DNA of 64,000 nt from JANWHQ01 sp963775275 (GCA_963775275.1 CAVZII010000005.1:186001-250000), one strand, 5' to 3'; counted from the stretch's first letter, positions 43,750-53,182 are shown. Notes: generated by a model from the letters alone, not told the origin. Numbers and translations: made by a program.

Positions 43750-44454
43750 ATGAGCCCGGCCGAGTACGGCGTCAACTTCTTCGTGGCCATGTTCGCCCTG
43801 ATCGACCCGATCGGGAATGTGCCGATGTTCGCCGCCGCGACGGCCGGCGCGAGCCCGGCGGGCCGGCGCTGGGTGGCGCTCTACATCTCGCTGTTCGCCC
43901 TTGGCTTCCTCGCCTTCTTCTATGCGACGGGCCTCAGCCTGCTGAAGTTCTTCGGCATCTCCCTGCCGGCGTTCCGCATCGCCGGCGGCATCCTGCTGCT
44001 GCTCCTGGGCCTGGACATGGCGCGTGAAGACATGAGCGCAGCCTTCTCGGATCCGGCTGCCGAACACGAGGCGGTGGACGCGCGCGGCTATGCGCGCCGG
44101 AGCTTCGAGCGGCTCGTGGTCCCCTTCGCCATGCCACTCCTGATCGGGCCGGGCGCCATCTCGGCGACCATCATCTACGCTGGCGAGGCGCGGCCGCTGG
44201 GCTGGCCGGGGACGCTGGTCGGGCTCGGCGCCATCGCCGCGGTGGCGGCCGCGATCCTCCTGACCTTCCTGCTGACGCCCCTTGTCTCGCGGGCGCTGGG
44301 CCGGGTCGGCATGACCATCACGGTCCGGGTGGCGGGGCTGATCCTCTGCGCCATGGCTGTGCAGTTCATCATCATCGGCCTGCACGACGCCACGAGCGGC
44401 TTCGTGCGCCAAAACGTGGCCGCGCCCTACGCCGCCGGCGCGCGCGGCCCTTGA
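43750..44454 (+). CDS. MarC-family integral membrane protein
   Basis: A 234-residue protein with six predicted helices, opening with the family signature FVAMFALIDPIGNVPMF and including GILLLLLGLDMAREDMS and VVPFAMPLLIGPGAISATII. MarC (UPF0056) proteins have no firmly established substrate. Divergent from pyrF. Confidence 0.92.
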   Translation: MSPAEYGVNFFVAMFALIDPIGNVPMFAAATAGASPAGRRWVALYISLFALGFLAFFYATGLSLLKFFGISLPAFRIAGGILLLLLGLDMAREDMSAAFSDPAAEHEAVDARGYARRSFERLVVPFAMPLLIGPGAISATIIYAGEARPLGWPGTLVGLGAIAAVAAAILLTFLLTPLVSRALGRVGMTITVRVAGLILCAMAVQFIIIGLHDATSGFVRQNVAAPYAAGARGP

Positions 44455-44463
44455 CGGGCCGGC

Positions 44464-46020
44464 ATGGGGCCTAATCTGACGCGGCGCGTCGCCATCATCG
44501 GCGCAGGCCCGGCGGGTCTGGCGGCGGCGCGCTGGCTGATCTCCCAGGGCTTCGAGCCCGAGCTGTTCGAAATGGCCGAGGGCGTGGGCGGCCAGTGGCG
44601 GACCGACGCCCCCATGAGCGGGATCTGGCGGGAGATGCGGACCAACACCAGCCGCGTCGTCACCCGCTTCAGCGACCTGGACTACCCGCCCGGGACGCCC
44701 GTGTTCCCGCACAACCGGGATGTCCTGGCGCATCTGGAAGCCTACGCGGCGCAGGTTCGATCTCGGCCCGAGGACGCGCCTCAACTGCACGGTCGAGCGC
44801 CTGGAGCGGGGGAGCGACGAAGGCTGGCGGCTGGCCTGGCGCAACGGTGACGGGGCCGGCATGAGGCGGCGTTCGAGCGCGTGGTCGTCGCCGCGGGCCG
44901 CTTCAACCACCCGGCCATGCCTGCGATCCCCGGAACTCGAGAGCTTCGCCGGCGACGCCGGGGTCCTGCACACCTTCGACTACGACGACATCGACCGCTA
45001 CCGCGGGCGCCGGGTGCTCGTGGCCGGGGGGCGATCAGCGCCCTGGAGACAGCGAGCGACCTGGCCATGGCGGGCGCGGCCGCGGTCAACCTCGCCTGCC
45101 GGCGCCAGCGCTATGTGCTCCCCAAGATCACCGCCGGCGTCCCGGCCGACAGCCGCTTCAGCCGCTACGGCGCGACGGCCGCCGGGACTTTGCCCGCCAC
45201 GGTGATGACGAACCGGCTCAAGGCCTGGCTGCTGGAGGTCGGCGGCGATCCCGCGGCCTATGGCGCGCCGCCGGTCGTGGAAGACGTCCGCGAGGCCGGC
45301 GTCGTCGCTGTGCCAGCACTTCCTGCCGTTGGTGGCCGAGGGCCGGATCGGCGTGCGCCCATGGATCTCGGCGGTGGAAGGGCGAAGGTCAGCTTCGCCG
45401 ACGGCGCCGAGGAGGATTACGACGCCATCGTGTTCGGCACGGGGTTCCACCTGCGCTTGCCCTTCCTCGACGAGACCGTCAGCCGCACGCTCCAGCTCGA
45501 CGACGAGCATATCGACCTGGCCGACTTCACCTTCCACCCGGACCTGCCGGGCCTGGCCTTCGCCGGGCTGATCGCCCAGACCGGTCCCTACTTCCCGGTC
45601 CTGGAGCTGCAGGCCCGCTACATCGCCTACGCCTGGGGCGGCGCCTGCCCGGCGCCCGACCGCGCGGCCCTCGAGGCTGGCGTCGAGGTCTATCGCGCGA
45701 CGCGCGGCGACCGGCGCGTTCGGCCGATGCACGCGGTCGCCTTGAGGTTCGCGAGGCTCGCGGGCGTCGAGCCCGACGTCGCGGCGTGGCCCGGCCTTGC
45801 CAGGTCCCTCCTGTTCGGACCTCTGACCGCCATGTCCTTCCGGCTCAGCGGACCGGACGCGCTGCAAGACGCGGCCGCTGTGATCGAGGCCGAGGCCGTC
45901 CAGCACGGGACCGCGCCTACGCGCCGGTTCACCGCGCGGGAACGGGAGCTGGTCTCCGAGCTGGCGCAGGCGAGCCGCGACCCTGCCGTTCGGGCCTGGG
46001 CGGCCTTGGCCGCTGATTAG
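44464..46020 (+). pseudogene. Flavin-containing monooxygenase with about six frameshifts
   Basis: A FAD/NADP monooxygenase coded in pieces. The FAD loop VAIIGAGPAGLAAARWL and FEMAEGVGGQWRTD are at the start; the FMO motif and NADP loop (RGRRVLVAGG followed by ISALETASDLAMAG) and IVFGTGFHLRLPFLDE come later, but in three frames. Breaks fall near 44754, 44860, 44928-44931 (C4), 45026-45031 (G6; a seventh G would restore the NADP loop), 45305 and 45380. No internal stop interrupts any segment, which favours homopolymer error over old decay. Likely substrate unknown; it ends against pgsA. Confidence 0.8.
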
Positions 46021-46664
46021 GGCTTCAACGCCCGGCGCGCCGAGAGGGCGTACTCGAACCCTGTCCAGACAGTGACGGCGGCCGCCAGCCACAGGAGTGC
46101 GAGCGCCCAGCCCGCGACGGCGGCCTGCAGGTCCGGATTGCACGGCAGGCCCCAGTCCGACCAGGACGGCAGGAAGATCAGGAGCCCGAGCGCGACGAGC
46201 TGGAGCGTCGTCTTCCATTTGGCCAGCAAGGTCACGGGCAGCTTCAGGCCCTTGGGCGCGAGGGTCTCGCGCAGCGCCGAGACGGCGAACTCGCGGATCA
46301 GGATCAGGCCGCCCGGAAGGACGACGCCGACCTGGCCCGCGCCGATCAGGCCGACGATCGCGACCGCAACCAGGGCCTTGTCGGCGATGGGGTCGAGGAT
46401 GGCGCCGAGCAGGCTGACCGCGCCCAGACGCCGGGCCAGCCAGCCGTCGAAGAAGTCGGTGACGGCGGCGACCACGAAGGCCAGGAAGGCCCAGGTGGAA
46501 AGCTCCAGCCGGGTCTCAGCCCCCACGGTCACGAACGGGATGGCGTCGCCCGCACCCGCCAGACAGGCGAGAACGGCCGCGGTCAGGACCAGTCGAAGGC
46601 CGGTCAGGAGGTTCGGCAGCGCGCGCACGGACCACGGATTACCCCGGTCGAGCGCGTGATCCAA
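46017..46664 (-). CDS. pgsA: CDP-diacylglycerol-glycerol-3-phosphate 3-phosphatidyltransferase
   Basis: A 215-residue CDP-alcohol phosphotransferase making phosphatidylglycerol phosphate. The catalytic signature DFFDGWLARRL-GAVSLLGAILDPIADK fits D-x2-DG-x2-AR-x8-G-x3-D-x3-D, with N-terminal PNLLTGLRLVLTA and several membrane helices. Same strand as the small gene and uvrC upstream. Confidence 0.96.
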   Translation of the reverse strand: MDHALDRGNPWSVRALPNLLTGLRLVLTAAVLACLAGAGDAIPFVTVGAETRLELSTWAFLAFVVAAVTDFFDGWLARRLGAVSLLGAILDPIADKALVAVAIVGLIGAGQVGVVLPGGLILIREFAVSALRETLAPKGLKLPVTLLAKWKTTLQLVALGLLIFLPSWSDWGLPCNPDLQAAVAGWALALLWLAAAVTVWTGFEYALSARRALKP

Positions 46665-46675
46665 ACGACAGGGCG

Positions 46676-46984
46676 TCAGGCCTTGAGGCTGAGGAGCGAC
46701 TTGGTGGTCTCGTCCGCCGCCTGGAAGACCCTGAGGTTGGCGCGGAACTGGTGCAGCGCGCGGATCTGCTCAACGGCCTGACCGGAGAGGTCGACCTCGG
46801 GCGCGTTCGGGTCGAAGGCCAGGAGGCCTGCGGGCGGGCTCTTGTGCGGAACGATCGGGGTCACCGGATCGATCGATGCCCCGGCGACCGCCTGAGCGGA
46901 CTGGGTGAGGCGCGCAACAGCCGCCGTCATGCCGGCGACGGCAGTGCTCCCGACGGGTCCAATCGCGCTCATCGGAACCAGCAT
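46676..46984 (-). CDS. Small hypothetical protein with flagellar-rod-like C-terminus
   Basis: A 102-residue protein; a start at the second Met (MSAIGPVGST, 46972) is equally likely. Its end, FRANLRVFQAADETTKSLLS, resembles the C-terminal helix of flagellar rod/hook proteins (pattern of NL-V-Q-ADE---LL). The N-terminal half is Ala/Val-rich and not recognised. It sits between uvrC and pgsA with short gaps. Function unknown. Confidence 0.65.
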   Translation of the reverse strand: MLVPMSAIGPVGSTAVAGMTAAVARLTQSAQAVAGASIDPVTPIVPHKSPPAGLLAFDPNAPEVDLSGQAVEQIRALHQFRANLRVFQAADETTKSLLSLKA

Positions 46985-47016
46985 GGCACAGCAAGCTTAA
47001 GGCTTGGTTGGCGCCC

Positions 47017-48891
47017 TCAAGCTTTGTGGAAATGCTCGTAGATCCGCTGAGCCAGGGCCCCGGAGACGCCCTCCACCTTGGCGAGGTCCGCAGCCGACGC
47101 GCCCCTGACCCCTCGCGCCGAGCCGAAGGCGTGCAGCAGCGCACGCTTGCGGGCTGCGCCGACGCCCTCGATCTCGTCGAGCGGATTCTGCCGCACCTGC
47201 ATGGCGCGGCGCGTGCGGTGGGCGCCGATGGCGAAGCGGTGCGCCTCGTCCCTCAGCCGCTGCAGGTAGTAGAGAAGCGGCGACTTGGGATCGAGCATGA
47301 AGGGCGGCTGGCCGGGCAGGAAGAACCGCTCGAGGCCCGCGTCGCGATCCGGCCCCTTGGCGACTCCCACGACGGCGATGTCGTCGACCCCGAGGTCGGC
47401 CATCACCTCGGTCGCCGCGGCGAGCTGGCCGGCGCCGCCGTCGATCAGCACCAGGTCCGGACGGGGCGGCGAGGCGCCGTCCTCCTCCTCCTTGACCAGG
47501 CGTCCGAAGCGCCGGCGCAGCACCTCCTTCATCATGCCGTAGTCGTCGCCCGGCGTAAGCTCGGCCGAGCGGATGTTGAACTTGCGGTACTGGCTCTTCT
47601 GGAAGCCCTCGGGACCGGCGACGACCATGCCCCCGACCGCGTTCGTCCCCATGACGTGGGAATTGTCGTAGACCTCGATCCGCTCGGGCCCCGCCTCGAG
47701 CTTGAACGCCTCGCACACGGCCGTCAGCAGGCGGGCCTGGACCGAGCTCTCCGACAGCTTGCGCCCCAGCGCCTCGCGGGCGTTCAGCAGGGCGTGCTCG
47801 ACCAGCCGGCGGCGCTCGCCGCGCTGGGGCCTGGAGACCTCGACCTTGCGGCCGGCCTTGAGCGTGAACGCCTCGGCCAGGAGCTCGCGGTTCGGAACCT
47901 CGTGCGACAGCAGGAGCAGGCGCGGGACCGGCTTGTCCTCGTAGAACTGGCCGAGGAAGGAATCGAGGATGTCCGGATCCTCGTCGGCCTTGTCGACCCG
48001 CGGGAAATAGGCGCGGTTGCCCCAGTTCTGGCCGGCGCGGAAGAAGAAGACCTGGACGCAGGCCTGGCCGCCCTCGGCATGCAGGGCGAAGACGTCCGCC
48101 TCGACGACGGTCTCGGGGTTGACGCCCTGCTCCATTGAGATGGCCGAGAGCGCCCGGATCCGGTCGCGCAGGCGGGCGGCGATCTCGAACTCCATGTCGT
48201 CGGCGGCGGCCTGCATGGCCTCGGAAAGCGCGGCCATCACCGCCCGGCTCCTGCCCGACATGAAGTCGTGCGCCTGGTCGACCAGGGCGAGATAGTCGTC
48301 GGCCGCGATCAGGTCCACGCAGGGCGCCGAGCAGCGCTTGATCTGGTGCAGCATGCAGGGCCGCGTCCGCGTCTCGAAGACGCTGTCCGAGCAGGACCTG
48401 AGCAGGAACGCCTTCTGCAGGATGCTGACCGTGCGGTTCACCGCCCAGGTCGAGGCGAAGGGGCCGAAGTAGTCGCCCGGGATCGCATGGGCGCCTCGGT
48501 GTTTGCGGATCTGGGGCGCGGGGTGGTCGCGCCGGATCAGGATCTCGGCGAAGGACTTGTCATCGCGCAGGATGACGTTGAAGCGGGGCTTCAGCCGCTT
48601 GATCAGGTTGGATTCGAGGAGCAGCGCCTCGGTCTCGGTGCGGGTCGCGGTGAACTCCATCGCCCGCGTCAGGGCGACCATGGCGGCGATGCGGTTGGTG
48701 TGGAAACGGCCCTGGGCGTACTGGGTGACCCGCTTCCGAAGCGATCGGGCCTTGCCGACGTAGAGCGCCTCGCCGCCCTCGCCCAGCATGCGGTAGACGC
48801 CCGGCCGGTCCGGCAGACGCCTGGCTTCCGCCTTGATCAGCTCGATGCCCGAGGGGGCCAACCGGTCCGCCTCGGCGGTCTCATCGTTCAT
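47017..48891 (-). CDS. uvrC: Excinuclease ABC subunit C
   Basis: A 624-residue UvrC, the dual-incision nuclease of nucleotide excision repair. It has the GIY-YIG domain (PGVYRML, ALYVGKARSLRKRV), the UvrBC domain around MEFEIAARLRDRIRALSAIS, the RNase H-like domain with YDNSHVMGTNAVGGMVV and VLIDGGAGQLAAATEVM, and a C-terminal helix-hairpin-helix pair (LDEIEGVGAARKRALL, LAKVEGVSGALAQRIYEHFH). Full length. Confidence 0.97.
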   Translation of the reverse strand: MNDETAEADRLAPSGIELIKAEARRLPDRPGVYRMLGEGGEALYVGKARSLRKRVTQYAQGRFHTNRIAAMVALTRAMEFTATRTETEALLLESNLIKRLKPRFNVILRDDKSFAEILIRRDHPAPQIRKHRGAHAIPGDYFGPFASTWAVNRTVSILQKAFLLRSCSDSVFETRTRPCMLHQIKRCSAPCVDLIAADDYLALVDQAHDFMSGRSRAVMAALSEAMQAAADDMEFEIAARLRDRIRALSAISMEQGVNPETVVEADVFALHAEGGQACVQVFFFRAGQNWGNRAYFPRVDKADEDPDILDSFLGQFYEDKPVPRLLLLSHEVPNRELLAEAFTLKAGRKVEVSRPQRGERRRLVEHALLNAREALGRKLSESSVQARLLTAVCEAFKLEAGPERIEVYDNSHVMGTNAVGGMVVAGPEGFQKSQYRKFNIRSAELTPGDDYGMMKEVLRRRFGRLVKEEEDGASPPRPDLVLIDGGAGQLAAATEVMADLGVDDIAVVGVAKGPDRDAGLERFFLPGQPPFMLDPKSPLLYYLQRLRDEAHRFAIGAHRTRRAMQVRQNPLDEIEGVGAARKRALLHAFGSARGVRGASAADLAKVEGVSGALAQRIYEHFHKA

Positions 48892-48940
48892 GGCCCCGAT
48901 ATAGGACGGAATCGCGCTCCGTTCCGCCCCCGGACGAGGC

Positions 48941-49318
48941 CTACTGCTTGGTCGCCGTGAAGGTCCCCGAGCCGCCAGCGACGTCCAGCGTGCCGTCCAT
49001 GGCCGAGTCCGACTTCACATTGGCGGTGTAGGCGATGTGGAGCGGCATATCCTGGAACTTCACGTCATAGGCCCATTTGGCGGTCGCACCGTCGACCGAG
49101 CCCGTGGTTTCGACAGGCGTCTCGGTCGCGTCGGCATCGGTCCGCCCACAGGTTCCCGACAGGGCCGAGCCCTGTTCGGTGAAGTTGCAGGTGACGTTGA
49201 TCATCATCCCGCCGACGTCGGCGACGATCTTCCAGGCGCCGGACAGGTCGGCGGCCGAAGCCGAGCACGGCAGGGCGAGCGCCACGGCAGCGGCCGCGGC
49301 AAGCAGAATCGTCTTCAT
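48941..49318 (-). CDS. Small secreted hypothetical protein
   Basis: A 125-residue protein with a clear signal peptide (ILLAAAAAVALALPCSASA), start chosen at ATG 49318 for that reason. The mature part DLSGAWKIVADVGGMMINVT and on, with alternating hydrophobic strands and paired Cys (about residues 57 and 70), suggests a small beta-barrel or sandwich. No family recognised; periplasmic. Confidence 0.75.
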   Translation of the reverse strand: MKTILLAAAAAVALALPCSASAADLSGAWKIVADVGGMMINVTCNFTEQGSALSGTCGRTDADATETPVETTGSVDGATAKWAYDVKFQDMPLHIAYTANVKSDSAMDGTLDVAGGSGTFTATKQ

Positions 49319-49503
49319 GGGTGGTCCTCCCCAGACCTCGTGGCGGAGGGATGTTAATGCAGAGTCCGCCAAGGCGAAATCGCCGCGTCTCGCACGCGCG
49401 CCCACGGACCGTCTGGCGCAACGCCGCCTGGGCGAGGCGTGCAGCTTCACGACACGGCGGAGGCCGCGCAAGCCACGCCAGTCCTTTCAGATCCAATCGC
49501 AGC

Positions 49504-49999
49504 TCACGGCGGCGCCGGCCCGATCGCCCGCTCCTCGGCTCGGATGCGCACCATGAGAATGGCCGCATTGAGCACGCTGAACGCCGCGCCGAACACGAAC
49601 AGACCGAACACGAGGGGCAGGACGAGGATCTCGCCAGCGACCACGAGATAGTTGGGATGACCGAGGAAACGATAGGGGCCGCGACGGACCAGCGGCGCGC
49701 CCGGCAGAACGATGATCCGGGTCGTCCATCGCTCGCCGAGACTCGCCAGCACCCACAGCCGGCCAGCCTGAAGCAGCGCGAAGACGGCGAGCCAGCCCGG
49801 TTCCACCGGCCGGGCCAGGGCGAGGAGCCAGAGGCCGCCCAACCAAGCCGCGTGCAGCAGCACGATCAGGGGATAGTGGCCGGGCGAGGCCTCTACGGCG
49901 CCCTCGCGCCAGAAGCCGGCGCGTGTTACGGCGCGCCCAGACCAGCTCGGCGCCGCGCTCGAGGGTGACGAAGCCCAGGACGGCGGCCTGGAGGATCAC
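49504..49999 (-). pseudogene. Isoprenylcysteine carboxyl methyltransferase-like protein, one frameshift
   Basis: GTG start at 49999 overlaps the polyketide synthase stop (GTGA). The N-terminal part VILQAAVLGFVTLERGAELV reaches LLARG, then one base near 49897-49904 must be removed to continue with AVEASPGHYPLIVLLHAAWL. The second part has the ICMT-type motif YRFLGHPNYLVVAGEILVL. Such membrane methyltransferases often follow type III polyketide synthases and O-methylate alkylresorcinol-type products; that role is inferred. Confidence 0.75.
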
Positions 50000-51051
50000 G
50001 CCGCCTTGACCAGGGAAAGGCCGCTGGCGGTGAACCCGGGTCCGAGGGAGCTCAGGAACAGCCGGTCGGGCGTGCGACGCTGGAGCACCCGCTCGAGCAC
50101 GAAGAGCACGGTCGGCGCCGACATGTTGCCGAAGTCGGCCAGGACCTCGCGCTCGACGTCGAGCGCCCCCTGCCCGAGGTCGAAGGCGGAACTCCAGGGC
50201 GCTCACCACCTTGGCGCCGCCTGGATGACAGACGAACCGGCCGATCGCGGACCGGTCCAGGCCGAGGCGCGAGAGGATCTCGTCGGCCGCCGCGCCCATG
50301 CGCCGACGCACGAAGGGCGGGATGGCCCGGGCGAAGATCACCCCGAAGCCCATGGGGTCCACGTTCCAGCCCATGATGTCGAGCGTGGTGGGCCAGGTGT
50401 GCTCGGCCGCCCCCTCGACCTCGAACTCGGCCTCTGGCGCCGGTGGAGAGCACGCAGGCGGCGGCTCCGTCGCCGAAGAGGGCGGTGGCGACGATGTTGG
50501 CCTTGGTCAGCTCGTCCAGGCGGAAGGCCAGGCTGCAAAGCTCGATCGTGACAAAGAGGACGACCGAGCCCGGCTTGGCGGTCGCGAGGCGGGCCGCCAG
50601 CGAGAGGCCCGAAACGCCCGCCGGCGCAGCCGAGGCCGAACACCGGGACCCGGTAGATGTCCGGCCGGAAGCCCATCTGCGGCATCACCCGGGCCTCGAG
50701 ACTCGGCGTGGCGATGCCGGTCGAGGAGACCGTCACCACCGTGTCCACGTCCTTGCCCTCCAAACCCGCCGCCGCCAGGGCGCGCCCGGCCGCCTCGACG
50801 AACAGGGTTTCGGCGGCCTCGAGATAGGCCCTGGTGCGCTCGGGCCAGCCGCGGGGCTCGACGTACCAGTCCAGGGGCTGGGCGAGGCGCCGCTCGCGGA
50901 TGCCGGTGTTGGCGAAGACCGGCGCCATCTGCTCGAAGCTCCCGAAGCGGCCAGCAAACAGGCTGCGGGCGATCTCCTGGGCATCGGTCTGGAGCAGGGC
51001 GTTGGGCGGAACGGCGGTCGCCAGGGACATCATCGCGGCGGGAGAGGTCAT
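49996..51051 (-). pseudogene. Type III polyketide synthase with three frameshifts
   Basis: A chalcone-synthase-like gene of about 351 codons when corrected. Segments, in order: FANTGIRERRLAQPLDWYVE up to the active-site Cys loop VFGLGCAGG; break near 50617-50619; LSLAARLATAKPGSVVLFVT to ALFGDGAAACVLST; break near 50431-50445; DIMGWNVDPMGFGVIFARAI to the His loop FVCHPGGAKV; break near 50188; FGNMSAPTVLFVLERVL (catalytic Asn) and SLGPGFTASG to the stop. The Cys-His-Asn triad is intact once corrected, and no stop interrupts the segments. It would make alkylresorcinol- or alkylpyrone-type lipids from fatty acyl-CoA and malonyl-CoA. Confidence 0.82.
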
Positions 51052-51193
51052 GGCGTATCGCCTTGTCTGGCGCCGACTGCAGGGGGCCCCCTTCGGCGAA
51101 CACTGATACTAAACAGCGTTAAATGAACGCCAGACAACGGCTCTTCGAGTCGAGGCGCTCCATAGGGTCAGAAGCCTCGGCGGCCCCAAAGGT

Positions 51194-51511
51194 TCAATCG
51201 GCCGGCCGCGATCTTGACCTCGACCCAAGCCGCGGCCTTGCCTTGGCCTTGGCCTTGCCCTGGGCCTTGCCGGCGATCTCCTTGAGCTTGACGGCCTGGA
51301 GCGCTGACAGGGCCTGGCCGGGCGCGCCCTTCTCGGGATCGCCGAAGGCGCGGCCGTAAGTCTTCACCCGCTGCTCGACCGAGCCCAGGAACTCGCCTTC
51401 CCAGTCGGAGAGCTCGACGCCGGTCCGCGCGGCCATGCGCCGGGCCTTGCGAAGGGCGTTCAACGCCGCGCGCTTGGCCTGAGCCTTCCGGTCGGGCGGG
51501 CTGCGCTTCAC
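51194..51511 (-). CDS. Basic protein translationally coupled to gapR
   Basis: A 105-residue protein starting at GTG 51511, which overlaps the gapR stop (GTGA). It is Lys/Arg/Ala-rich, with a helical N-terminal part (QAKRAALNALRKARRMAART), a central VELSDWEGEFLGSVEQRVKT region with conserved-looking Trp, and a highly basic tail (KAQGKAKAKARPRLGSRSRS). The tail suggests nucleic-acid binding. Not recognised; coupling to the nucleoid protein GapR makes a chromosome-related role plausible. Confidence 0.75.
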   Translation of the reverse strand: MKRSPPDRKAQAKRAALNALRKARRMAARTGVELSDWEGEFLGSVEQRVKTYGRAFGDPEKGAPGQALSALQAVKLKEIAGKAQGKAKAKARPRLGSRSRSRPAD

Positions 51512-51774
51512 GGCTCGCCGATGGCCGACAGATAGAGATCGAGCAGGGCCTCTTCCTCCTGGCGCTTCGCCCGGTCCTGCTTGCGGATGCGCACCACCTT
51601 GCGAAGCGTCTTGGTGTCGAAGCCATTGCCCTTGGCCTCGGCGTAGACCTCCTTCAGATCCGCGGCGACGGCCGCCTTGTCCTCCTCGAGCCGCTCGATG
51701 CGCTCGATGATCGCCTTGAGCTGGCTTTGGGCGGAGCCGGAGAGGACATCTTGGACGACGGCGGCATCGGACAT
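51508..51774 (-). CDS. gapR: GapR nucleoid-associated protein (DUF2312)
   Basis: An 88-residue protein matching the GapR family: QSQLKAIIERIERLEEDKAA, VYAEAKGNGFDTKTLRKVVR and IRKQDRAKRQEEEALLDLYL. In Caulobacter GapR binds AT-rich overtwisted DNA, follows replication forks and is essential for normal cell-cycle progression. The predicted coiled coil (about 15-50) and basic second helix are present at full length. Confidence 0.95.
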   Translation of the reverse strand: MSDAAVVQDVLSGSAQSQLKAIIERIERLEEDKAAVAADLKEVYAEAKGNGFDTKTLRKVVRIRKQDRAKRQEEEALLDLYLSAIGEP

Positions 51775-51842
51775 GCGGGGCTCCGGAGCGGGATCGGAAA
51801 GACGGGGATGACTGGTCTAACTAGACGGATGAATCGCGCGCC

Positions 51843-52310
51843 TCAACCGCTTGCTAGCAAGCCCGCGAGCGCCGTCAGCGCCGCGGCCGGCGCGGGCGTC
51901 ACCCAAGCCCTCGAAGCGGCCACCAGCGCCGAGCCCGGATCGCCCGGCGGACCCTCTGCCGATGGCGCCAGCCCTTCCAGCGTGTCCATCAGCAGCCGTT
52001 CGGCGGCGAACTCGGCTTTGCGCACCTGTTCACGGAGCGCCGACTTCGCCTCCTCGTCGATCGGGGGCGCGGGCGGCTTCAGTCCGCGCCGCGCGCCGCG
52101 CAGGGGACCGGTCGCCGCCGTCTCCCAGTGCGAGGCCAGGGCCGCGGCCTGGACCAGCAGGACGACGGGCAGGCGGCGCCCCTCCGCAGCGGCCCAGGCC
52201 GCCCACAGGAGATAGGCGACGCACTGGCCGTGCTCGTCCTGCAGTTCGGTCAGCGCCTGGTCGACGCCGGGCCGGCCGTGGACCTCGACAGCCCAATCCC
52301 AGTAGCTCAT
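51843..52310 (-). CDS. TIGR02444-family (DUF2390) protein
   Basis: A 155-residue protein starting MSYWDWAVEVHGRPGVDQAL (ATG 52310), the N-terminal pattern of the TIGR02444 family: W-x-x-x-V-hydrophilic then CVAYLLWAAWAAAEGR. It is alpha-helical, with a low-complexity C-terminus. Function unknown. Its start overlaps the ubiX stop by 4 bases, so the two are co-translated. Confidence 0.82.
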   Translation of the reverse strand: MSYWDWAVEVHGRPGVDQALTELQDEHGQCVAYLLWAAWAAAEGRRLPVVLLVQAAALASHWETAATGPLRGARRGLKPPAPPIDEEAKSALREQVRKAEFAAERLLMDTLEGLAPSAEGPPGDPGSALVAASRAWVTPAPAAALTALAGLLASG

Positions 52311-52915
52311 CCGTCGTCCCCCGCGCCGGCGATCGGCCCCACGTCCCGGCCCCAACGCTTGACCCTTCGCCAGTCCAGGCCGAACAGGTCGAGCGCGCGC
52401 CCCACCGACTGGTCGACGATCTCGGCCACGCTCTGCGGCTCGGCATAGAAGGCCGGCAGCGGCGGCGCGATGATCGCGCCCATCTCGGCCAGTCGCACCA
52501 TGGTGCGCAGATGCCCGAGGTGGAACGGAGTCTCGCGCACCATCAGGACCAGCGGCCGGCGCTCCTTCAAGGTGACGTCCGCCGCGCGGGTGATCAGAGT
52601 CGAGGTCACGCCGGTGGCGATTTCCGACATGGTCCGGATCGAGCAGGGCGCGATCAGCATGCCGAGGGTGCGGAACGAGCCCGAGGAGATCGCGGCGCCG
52701 ACGTCCGACGCCGGATAGGCCACGCTCGCCTTGGCCGCGAGGCCGGCGAGCGACAGGGAGGTCTCCTGCTTGAGCGTCAGGGCCGCCGAGCGGCTGACGA
52801 CGAGGTGGGCCTCGATGCCGAGCTCGGCCAGGGCGTCGAGCGCGCGCACGCCGTAGACCACGCCCGAGGCGCCGGTGACGCCCACGACGAGGCGGGCTGG
52901 CGCGGCTTCAGCCAT
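52307..52915 (-). CDS. ubiX: Flavin prenyltransferase
   Basis: A 202-residue UbiX that prenylates FMN to give the cofactor for UbiD decarboxylase in ubiquinone synthesis. The nucleotide/flavin motif VVGVTGASGVVYGVRALDAL is at the N-terminus; later GMLIAPCSIRTMSEIATGVT, RRPLVLMVRETPFHLGHLR and PPLPAFYAEPQSVAEIVDQS are family signatures. Full length. Confidence 0.96.
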   Translation of the reverse strand: MAEAAPARLVVGVTGASGVVYGVRALDALAELGIEAHLVVSRSAALTLKQETSLSLAGLAAKASVAYPASDVGAAISSGSFRTLGMLIAPCSIRTMSEIATGVTSTLITRAADVTLKERRPLVLMVRETPFHLGHLRTMVRLAEMGAIIAPPLPAFYAEPQSVAEIVDQSVGRALDLFGLDWRRVKRWGRDVGPIAGAGDDG

Positions 52916-53008
52916 CCAGACGCCTCCTCAGCCCGGCAAATGTTTGTGACATGACGACCGCAACGGAGGGTGCTTTACTTCGGCCGTCAACAGCATGGAG
53001 TCGCACCC

Positions 53009-53182
53009 ATGGCCACCGAAGCCCGCATCCGTGAGTTGGACGCTCGCCACAAGAGCCTCGAGCGATTGATCGAGGAAGAGGCGAGCCATCCGGCGTCGGA
53101 CGACCTGCGGGTAGGAGAGCTGAAGCGAAAGAAGCTCAAGCTCAAGGACGAGCTCGAGGCCCTTCGCGCCAGCGCGCACTGA
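53009..53182 (+). CDS. DUF465 (YdcH-like) small coiled-coil protein
   Basis: A 57-residue protein. Start at ATG 53009, giving MATEARIRELDARHKSLERL and the DUF465 end VGELKRKKLKLKDELEALRA. It is almost wholly a charged coiled coil. Role unknown. Divergent from ubiX. Confidence 0.85.
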   Translation: MATEARIRELDARHKSLERLIEEEASHPASDDLRVGELKRKKLKLKDELEALRASAH

